From the NCBI GenBank assembly GCA_007117185.1, contig SKHA01000206.1, positions 1 through 17,102 of the forward strand: 17,102 nucleotides of DNA. The letters are read 5' to 3'. A program made the translations under genes and the position numbers. The notes beneath the pieces were generated by a model. That model did not search any database. It had not been told where the DNA came from and saw only the letters and a list, made by a program, of their open reading frames with translations. The DNA is from Spirochaeta sp. GTDB taxonomy: Bacteria > Spirochaetota > Spirochaetia > DSM-27196 > Alkalispirochaetaceae. Shown here in pieces: positions 12,105 to 17,102 of the stretch (position 1 is the first letter of the stretch; every line of letters starts with the position of its first letter).

Positions 12105-14039
12105 ATGACTAGTGTTGTGATCGGCGCCGCCCTGATGGGTGCGGCCGTAGTGGGCGCGACGGTAGCCACGGCGGGGCTGCTGCTGGCGGGTTTTCGTCGT
12201 CGTGGTGAGAGTGCTGCTGGTGGGCGCCCCGCCGCAGCCGATCCCGGAAGGGGTGACCTCGCCCGAAAGCTGGGAGACTCAGCCCTGGCCAGCGAAGCGG
12301 CGGCGATCAAGCTGGGCACCCAGGTGGGAGAGACTCTGGCGGCGGCCACGGGGATAGCCGCACGAACCGGAGGGGTTACCAGGCAAGTCTCCGGCCTCTC
12401 GGATCAGGTCGTCGAGGGGGCTGCGGCGATGGAAGAGATTCACGCTGCCATCGAGAGCCTGGTCAGGCGCATCTCCCAGCAGGGGGTGACGATTCAGGAA
12501 TCGGCCGACTCGGTGGAACGGATGGCCGGATCAATCCGCAACATGGCTGACGTAGCCGAAAAGCGCATCACCTCCACCAGAACACTGCGGGAAGTCACCA
12601 CCCAGGGTGGCGCGGCAGTGACAACCTCCGAGGCGGTGATGAGCGAGGTCAGTGCCAGCCTTGCCGCGGTCCACGAGACGATCAGCGTTATCGACGATAT
12701 TGCCGCGCGAACCAACCTGCTGGCCATGAACGCGGCCATCGAAGCAGCCCACGCAGGAAAAGCCGGTGCCGGCTTCGCCGTGGTGGCCACGGAGATTCGC
12801 TCCCTTGCCCGAATGACCACCGAGAACGCCGCCGGTATCACCTCCCGGCTGAAACAGCTCTCCAGTCGGATCGAGGTGGCCCACAACGCCAGCAGCGAGA
12901 GCAGCGCCGCCTTCACCCGGATGGAACGGGAGGTGGAGGAGGTCAGTTCCGCTTTTGAGGAGATCACCGGTTTCACCCGGGAGCTTTCCAGCGGAACCAC
13001 CCGGATCGTCGAAGCCACCGGGTCGCTGCGGGATATCTCCAGCGAGATCGGCGGCAGCTCCGAAGAGATGCGCCTGGCGGCGCAGGACCTGAACGGGGTG
13101 ATTTCCAGCGCCCGGGAAACAGCAACGGCAACGGTGCAGGCGATGAACGCCATATCCGGGGCGTCAACCGATGTGATCCAGGCGATCAGCCGGATCTCCC
13201 AGCTGAGCGTCGAGACCAACAGCGCGATCATGGAATTGTTGCAGCGCGTCGGGGAGGAGGGCGCGGATGAGACCGCCGGCAGCCGGCAGCGGCTGCGCAT
13301 CGCCACCCTCATCTGCGAGCACATGAACTGGATCGGCAGGGCCCGACTGATGGTGGAACGCCGGGAAAGTCCGTCTTCGACGATGACCGACCCGGAACGG
13401 ACCGAACTCGGCCTGTGGCTGATGACGGATGCCAAGACGGTGATTCCCGACGGTGAGACCTATCGACGCCTCAACGCAAAACATCGCACCCTGCACGAGA
13501 CGCTGCAGGCTGTGCTGGACGCTCAGGAACGGTCGGCGATGAACCAGCGGGAAGAACACTTCGAGCAGCTCCTGGGGATCTCCCGGGAGATCGTGGAGAT
13601 CCTTACCTCCCTGCAGACTGCGGATATGGTCACCTGGAGCGAGGACTACGCCGTCTCGGTGCAGGTGTTTGACCAGCATCACGAGAAGCTCTTTGCCCTG
13701 GTCGACAATCTCTATCAGGGTCTGCGGGCCGGTACCAACCAGGAGACGCTCAAGGAGCTCTTTGACGACCTGATCGATTACACCGGTTACCACTTTGGTG
13801 CCGAGGAGAAGGCCTTTGAGCACTTTCAGTACCCCGGGTGCGATGGTCAGAAGAAGCAGCACGCCGAGCTGGTTCGCCGGGTTCTGGAGTTGCGTGCCGA
13901 CCTGGAAAACGGCAAGTCCATGGTTGCGGTGGAGGTGATGGAGATGCTCCGGGACTGGCTGGTAAAGCACATCAAGGGGTGCGACAAGTTGTACGCGGAG
14001 TTCTTTGCCGGTCGCGACGTCGCTGCGGTTTTGTCGTGA
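12105..14039 (+). CDS. Methyl-accepting chemotaxis-like protein with CZB-like and hemerythrin domains
   Basis: 644 residues. One transmembrane helix (about 5-30) anchors it; there is no periplasmic sensor domain and no clear HAMP. A long coiled-coil signalling domain follows (about 60-385), with the CheA/CheW-contacting tip at about 195-245 (IDDIAARTNLLAMNAAIEAA, then AGFAVVATEIRSLA). Residues about 400-475 resemble the chemoreceptor zinc-binding (CZB) domain: His406, ELGLW, His460, His464; but the usual Cys is Thr433. Residues about 511-634 are a bacteriohemerythrin: His526, His563, Glu567, His586, His622 and Asp627 are present, but the first His of the H-x3-H pair is Gln582. Signal input must therefore be cytoplasmic, through oxygen, nitric oxide, redox or metal. 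The gap to the next gene is only three bases. Confidence 0.92.
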   Translation: MTSVVIGAALMGAAVVGATVATAGLLLAGFRRRGESAAGGRPAAADPGRGDLARKLGDSALASEAAAIKLGTQVGETLAAATGIAARTGGVTRQVSGLSDQVVEGAAAMEEIHAAIESLVRRISQQGVTIQESADSVERMAGSIRNMADVAEKRITSTRTLREVTTQGGAAVTTSEAVMSEVSASLAAVHETISVIDDIAARTNLLAMNAAIEAAHAGKAGAGFAVVATEIRSLARMTTENAAGITSRLKQLSSRIEVAHNASSESSAAFTRMEREVEEVSSAFEEITGFTRELSSGTTRIVEATGSLRDISSEIGGSSEEMRLAAQDLNGVISSARETATATVQAMNAISGASTDVIQAISRISQLSVETNSAIMELLQRVGEEGADETAGSRQRLRIATLICEHMNWIGRARLMVERRESPSSTMTDPERTELGLWLMTDAKTVIPDGETYRRLNAKHRTLHETLQAVLDAQERSAMNQREEHFEQLLGISREIVEILTSLQTADMVTWSEDYAVSVQVFDQHHEKLFALVDNLYQGLRAGTNQETLKELFDDLIDYTGYHFGAEEKAFEHFQYPGCDGQKKQHAELVRRVLELRADLENGKSMVAVEVMEMLRDWLVKHIKGCDKLYAEFFAGRDVAAVLS

Positions 14040-14042
14040 CGG

Positions 14043-16205
14043 ATGGTTGAGGAGCGTCCCCGGGTCAGCGTTGTTATTCCCAGTCTGAACGGGTCGCACC
14101 GTCTGCGGACTCTGGTGCCGGAGCTGCTTCTGGCGCTGCGGGGGTGCGGGCCGGTTGAGGTGGTGGTGGTTAACGACGGCAGCGACGCCGGGCACCGCCG
14201 GGAGCTGGACACGCTGGCTGAGCAGGAGGGGGGGCTCCCTGAAGGGGAGCGTGGTGATGACGGAACGCGTGGCGCTGGCGGAACGCGTGGCGCTGGCGAC
14301 GGTGGGCGGCTCCCCGACGTGGGTGTGCGGGTGATCCATCTGCCGCAGCGACGCGGCCAGGTCCAGGCAACACTGACGGGAGTCTTCCTGGCCCGGGGGG
14401 ACATGATCGTCACCATGGACGACGACGGTGCGCACCCCCCGGAGGTAGTTCCGCAGCTGCTGCGGCGGCTGGAAGAGACGGCTGCACCAGTGGATCTGGT
14501 GTACGCTGCGGCAACCCGGCGGCGCCCCGCCCTGCGTCGCCTCGGTACCACCCTGAACACGCGGCTCTTCCACCGCTGGTTGGGATTGCCCCGGGGAGTT
14601 CCAGTGGGCAGCTTTCGGGCGTTCACCGACGACCTTGCCCGCCGCGCCCTGGACGTGCCGGTAGCATACCCGTATCTCTCGGCGATGCTGCTGAGATGCC
14701 GACCCGGAGTGGCGGCAGTACAATTTGCCGCTCCGGGTGGGGACGACCCAGCAGGGCGCAGCGACGGGCTGGGTCGTAGCCGACACTCCCTGCAGGGGCT
14801 GGCGGGGGTGCTGGTGCAGCTGGTGGTGTTCTGGGGGCCCCTGCGCTGGCTGGGGGCGTTGCTCCGGAAAAAGCGCCGCTTCTCGCCGCTGGGCAACCGG
14901 GGAGGGACGGCGCTGATGGTGCTGGGCGGCGGCAGCAGCCAGATCGGGGTGTTGCGGCGCGCCCGGGAGCTGGGGTTTGAGGTGGTGCTGGCGGACCGGG
15001 ATCCCCGGGCGCCGGGGCGGGTCCTGGCGGACCGCTTTGTTCGGGCGTCCACCTTCGACGTGAACGCGGTGACCCGGGGGGCCCGCCGCACCAGGGCAGG
15101 CGGCATTCTGGCGGCGGGGTCGGACCAGCCGGTATACACCGCCGCTTGCGCCGCCTACCGACTGGGCATCCCATCGGCCCTCACGCCGGAGCAGGCACGC
15201 CGGGTAACCCACAAGGGCGAGATGAAAACGATCTTCCGTCAGGCAGGCATTCCCACCGTTCCCTGGACGATCCTGGGGGCGGATCAGATGCGGTGGGACG
15301 CGGAAGGCCTCTCGTCACTGAAGTTGCCCTGGGTGGTGAAGCCGCTGGACAGTCAGGGGCAGCGGGGCATCCGCATCGTCACCAGCCGTGAGGAACTGGC
15401 CCGCCACCTTCCGGTGGCGCTCTCGTTCTCCCGGGACACCCGCATCCTGGTTGAACAGTTCTACCGATCCCGGGAGGTGACGGTGAGCGGCTGGGCCCGC
15501 CACGGGACAGCAGAGATCTGGACGATTACCGATCGAGTCACCTTCGACCCGCAGGACCTGGCCGACCGGGGCGGGTCTCTCGGAGTGTGCCTGGCCCACC
15601 GCTATCCCTCTGCTGCGGCGGCGCAGTACCCGGGCGGGGTGGAAGAGGTGACAGCAATAGCGCAGCAGATCACCGCGGCGTTCGGCCTCCACGAGGTTCC
15701 GATCTATTTTCAGATGCTCATCGGCGAGGAGGGTGTCCTGGTCAACGAGATCGCCTGCCGCCTCGGCGGCGCCTACGAGGACCTCTCAATACCGCTGGTG
15801 ACCGGCGTCGATATCCTGTCGCAGCAGCTCCGCGGCTTTCTGCCCGAGGAGCTCCGGGACGCTCTGGTCCCGGCCGCCCCAACCGCCGAACCACCGGCGC
15901 GATACTTCGCCGTCCCCCTGATCTTCGCACGTCCCGGGGTTGTCCACCGGTTGGTTGGCGACGCGGAGCTGCGGACGCTGCCGGGGGTGGCGGAGTGCCG
16001 CTTTCTTCTGCCGGAAGGAACGCAGATCAGAGAGATGACCAACTCGACCCAACGGATCGCCTGCGCCGTGCTGCACGGGCCGGACCGACAATCCATCAAC
16101 ACGCTGGTGCATACCGTCTTCGATACCCTCAAAGTGGAGGACGCCACGGGGAGGAATCTGCTTATCGACAGCAGGGAAGAAACGGTGCTGCCCTTCGGGG
16201 TATGA
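14043..16205 (+). CDS. GT2 glycosyltransferase fused to an ATP-grasp ligase
   Basis: 720 residues, a two-enzyme fusion. Residues about 7-235 are a family 2 glycosyltransferase: RVSVVIPSLNGS, nucleotide-sugar contact VVVNDGSD (Asp45), and metal-binding DDDG (126-129). The layout recalls polyprenyl-phosphate transferases. A single hydrophobic stretch (about 252-274) is followed by KKRR and may attach it to the membrane. Residues about 287-380 are a Rossmann-like pre-ATP-grasp domain (LMVLGGGSSQIGVLRRA). Residues about 385-600 are ATP-grasp: Lys433 in VVKP, a flexible loop SQGQRGI, VEQF, and the metal-binding NEIACRLGG (568-576). It should couple ATP to amide or ester bond formation, perhaps adding an amino acid or other acid to a glycan or lipid-linked sugar. 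No Shine-Dalgarno is visible; the ATG follows the chemoreceptor stop by three bases, so coupling is likely. Confidence 0.88.
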   Translation: MVEERPRVSVVIPSLNGSHRLRTLVPELLLALRGCGPVEVVVVNDGSDAGHRRELDTLAEQEGGLPEGERGDDGTRGAGGTRGAGDGGRLPDVGVRVIHLPQRRGQVQATLTGVFLARGDMIVTMDDDGAHPPEVVPQLLRRLEETAAPVDLVYAAATRRRPALRRLGTTLNTRLFHRWLGLPRGVPVGSFRAFTDDLARRALDVPVAYPYLSAMLLRCRPGVAAVQFAAPGGDDPAGRSDGLGRSRHSLQGLAGVLVQLVVFWGPLRWLGALLRKKRRFSPLGNRGGTALMVLGGGSSQIGVLRRARELGFEVVLADRDPRAPGRVLADRFVRASTFDVNAVTRGARRTRAGGILAAGSDQPVYTAACAAYRLGIPSALTPEQARRVTHKGEMKTIFRQAGIPTVPWTILGADQMRWDAEGLSSLKLPWVVKPLDSQGQRGIRIVTSREELARHLPVALSFSRDTRILVEQFYRSREVTVSGWARHGTAEIWTITDRVTFDPQDLADRGGSLGVCLAHRYPSAAAAQYPGGVEEVTAIAQQITAAFGLHEVPIYFQMLIGEEGVLVNEIACRLGGAYEDLSIPLVTGVDILSQQLRGFLPEELRDALVPAAPTAEPPARYFAVPLIFARPGVVHRLVGDAELRTLPGVAECRFLLPEGTQIREMTNSTQRIACAVLHGPDRQSINTLVHTVFDTLKVEDATGRNLLIDSREETVLPFGV
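14262..14297 (+). repeat. Perfect 18-base tandem duplication in the glycosyltransferase gene
   Basis: GGAACGCGTGGCGCTGGC occurs twice head to tail, encoding TRGAGG and TRGAGD (residues about 74-85). It keeps the frame. It sits in a Gly-rich surface loop (about 62-90) that is longer than usual for GT2 enzymes, so it is probably a slippage product. Confidence 0.85.
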
Positions 16206-16212
16206 TCGCCGC

Positions 16213-17102
16213 ATGCGAGTGGTGAAGACATTCCTGACGATCACCCTGGCCGCTTCTGCCCTGGTTGGTTGCGGCTCCCGGGAAGAAGCAAGCCAGCCAC
16301 CGCCCCTGCGGGTGGCAGAGCAGCACGGCCTGGCGTACCTCCCCCTGGGAATCATGCAGGTGGAGGGGTACCTGGACGGTGTGGAGTGGGTGCGCACCGG
16401 CAACGCCACGGTGATCCGCGAGGCGATGCTGGCAGGCCGTCTGGATATCGGGTTCATGGGTATCCCGCCGTACCTGATTGGCCGGGATCGCGGTACCGGA
16501 TGGGAGGCATTCACCGGCCTGTCCGAAGCACCCCTGGGGCTGGTGACCCTCCGGGAGGGATACCGGTCCCTGGCGGACCTCACCCCCACCGACCGCATCG
16601 CCCTGCCCCAGCCCGGCAGTATCCAGCACATCCTTCTGGCGATGGCAGCAGACCGTACCTTCGGTGATCCGCGCTATTTCGATGACCGCCTGGTGAGTAT
16701 GGGTCACCCGGAAGGGTACAACGCCCTGCTGGCGCGGCGGGAGCTGGCGGCTCACTTCACCGCGCCACCGTATCTCTTCTCGGCGCTGCAGGAGGAAGGG
16801 GCGACGCTCCTGCTGCACGGCAACGAAGCGTTTGGCGACCGCTTTACCTTCATCATCGGTGTGGGGGCCCCGGGGTGGGGCGAGGATGACCGCAGCCGGG
16901 AGCAGCGGGAGCGATTTCTGGCGGCGCTGGACCGCGCCATCGAAGCTGCCCGCACCATTCAACAACCTTCGTCGGCGGAGGAAGCCAGCGAGGCGGACCG
17001 ACTTCTGACGGCGCTGGCGCAATTCTATTCCCTTGACCGACAGACCCTGGAAGAGCAGCTGCGCCACCCCGGAACGGTGTACAGCCGGGATATCCGCGGG
17101 CT
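16213..17102 (+). CDS. NitT/TauT-like ABC transporter substrate-binding lipoprotein (partial, 3' end beyond window)
   Basis: 296 codons are visible from the ATG at 16213 to the window end. Residues 1-19 are a lipoprotein signal with lipobox LVGC, so Cys20 should be lipidated and the protein tethered in the periplasm. The mature part reads LRVAEQHGLAYLPLGIMQVEGYLDGVEWVRTGNATVIREAMLAGRLDIGFMGIPPYLIGRDRG. This is the SsuA/NMT1-type pattern of a periplasmic binding protein for small organic or sulfonate/nitrate-like compounds. Later segments LPQPGSIQHILL and AHFTAPPYLFSAL fit the second lobe. Only the last few tens of residues should be missing. The ATG comes seven bases after the fusion gene stop with no clear ribosome binding site. 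Permease and ATPase genes would be expected downstream. Ligand unknown. Confidence 0.85.
   Translation, partial: MRVVKTFLTITLAASALVGCGSREEASQPPPLRVAEQHGLAYLPLGIMQVEGYLDGVEWVRTGNATVIREAMLAGRLDIGFMGIPPYLIGRDRGTGWEAFTGLSEAPLGLVTLREGYRSLADLTPTDRIALPQPGSIQHILLAMAADRTFGDPRYFDDRLVSMGHPEGYNALLARRELAAHFTAPPYLFSALQEEGATLLLHGNEAFGDRFTFIIGVGAPGWGEDDRSREQRERFLAALDRAIEAARTIQQPSSAEEASEADRLLTALAQFYSLDRQTLEEQLRHPGTVYSRDIRG

Noticed and set aside
13164..15212. A 682-codon open frame on the minus strand across the chemoreceptor and glycosyltransferase genes
   Set aside because: The Pro/His/Gln/Arg-rich translation spans two well-supported genes on the other strand and has no domain signature.

Overview
This is a GC-rich (about 60% or more, estimated by eye), densely coding bacterial chromosomal segment with 13 protein genes, two of them cut by the window edges. 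I saw no tRNA, rRNA, CRISPR array, insertion sequence or phage gene. No gene-free stretch exceeds about 165 bases. Several traits fit a Gram-negative, diderm, chemotactic, probably anaerobic or fermentative organism: an outer-membrane type Vd patatin, a lipoprotein, an oxygen-sensitive tungsten-type aldehyde:ferredoxin oxidoreductase, and a chemoreceptor with a hemerythrin tail. The MFS/nucleotide-transporter-like protein with a helical-repeat tail next to a cyclic-nucleotide-binding protein recalls spirochaetes. That assignment is an inference and not proven here.

Left part (1-2026): an FGGY sugar kinase on the minus strand (3' part outside the window) is divergent from an aldo/keto reductase. 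The reductase converges, with a 9-base gap, on a long minus-strand block (9758 down to 2036). In transcription order this block is: short-chain dehydrogenase, surE, aldehyde:ferredoxin oxidoreductase (AOR), a MoaD-like sulfur carrier, a small membrane protein of unknown function, a cyclic-nucleotide-binding protein, and the transporter-HEAT protein. The block is subdivided by at least two good sigma70-type promoters. One is embedded in the end of surE, where the surE stop codon serves as the extended -10 TG. It drives AOR through a leader of about 150 bases that resembles a Moco/Tuco (molybdenum/tungsten cofactor) riboswitch. The other lies just before the cyclic-nucleotide-binding gene. AOR plus MoaD form a logical unit: a tungsto-bispterin enzyme, a pterin sulfur carrier, and probable cofactor-responsive control.

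Right part (9830-17102), all plus strand: a secreted patatin-POTRA-barrel protein (type Vd secretion), then a tight run of three genes. These are a methyl-accepting protein ending in CZB-like and hemerythrin domains, a GT2 glycosyltransferase fused to an ATP-grasp ligase, and a NitT/TauT-like substrate-binding lipoprotein (cut by the window end). The last three are separated by only 3 and 7 bases.

The observations most worth following are: the AOR leader RNA with its promoter and iron-box-like operator; the chemoreceptor whose two metal-binding domains each lack one canonical ligand; the GT2-ATP-grasp fusion; and the split cyclic-nucleotide sensor/transporter pair with ATGA coupling.
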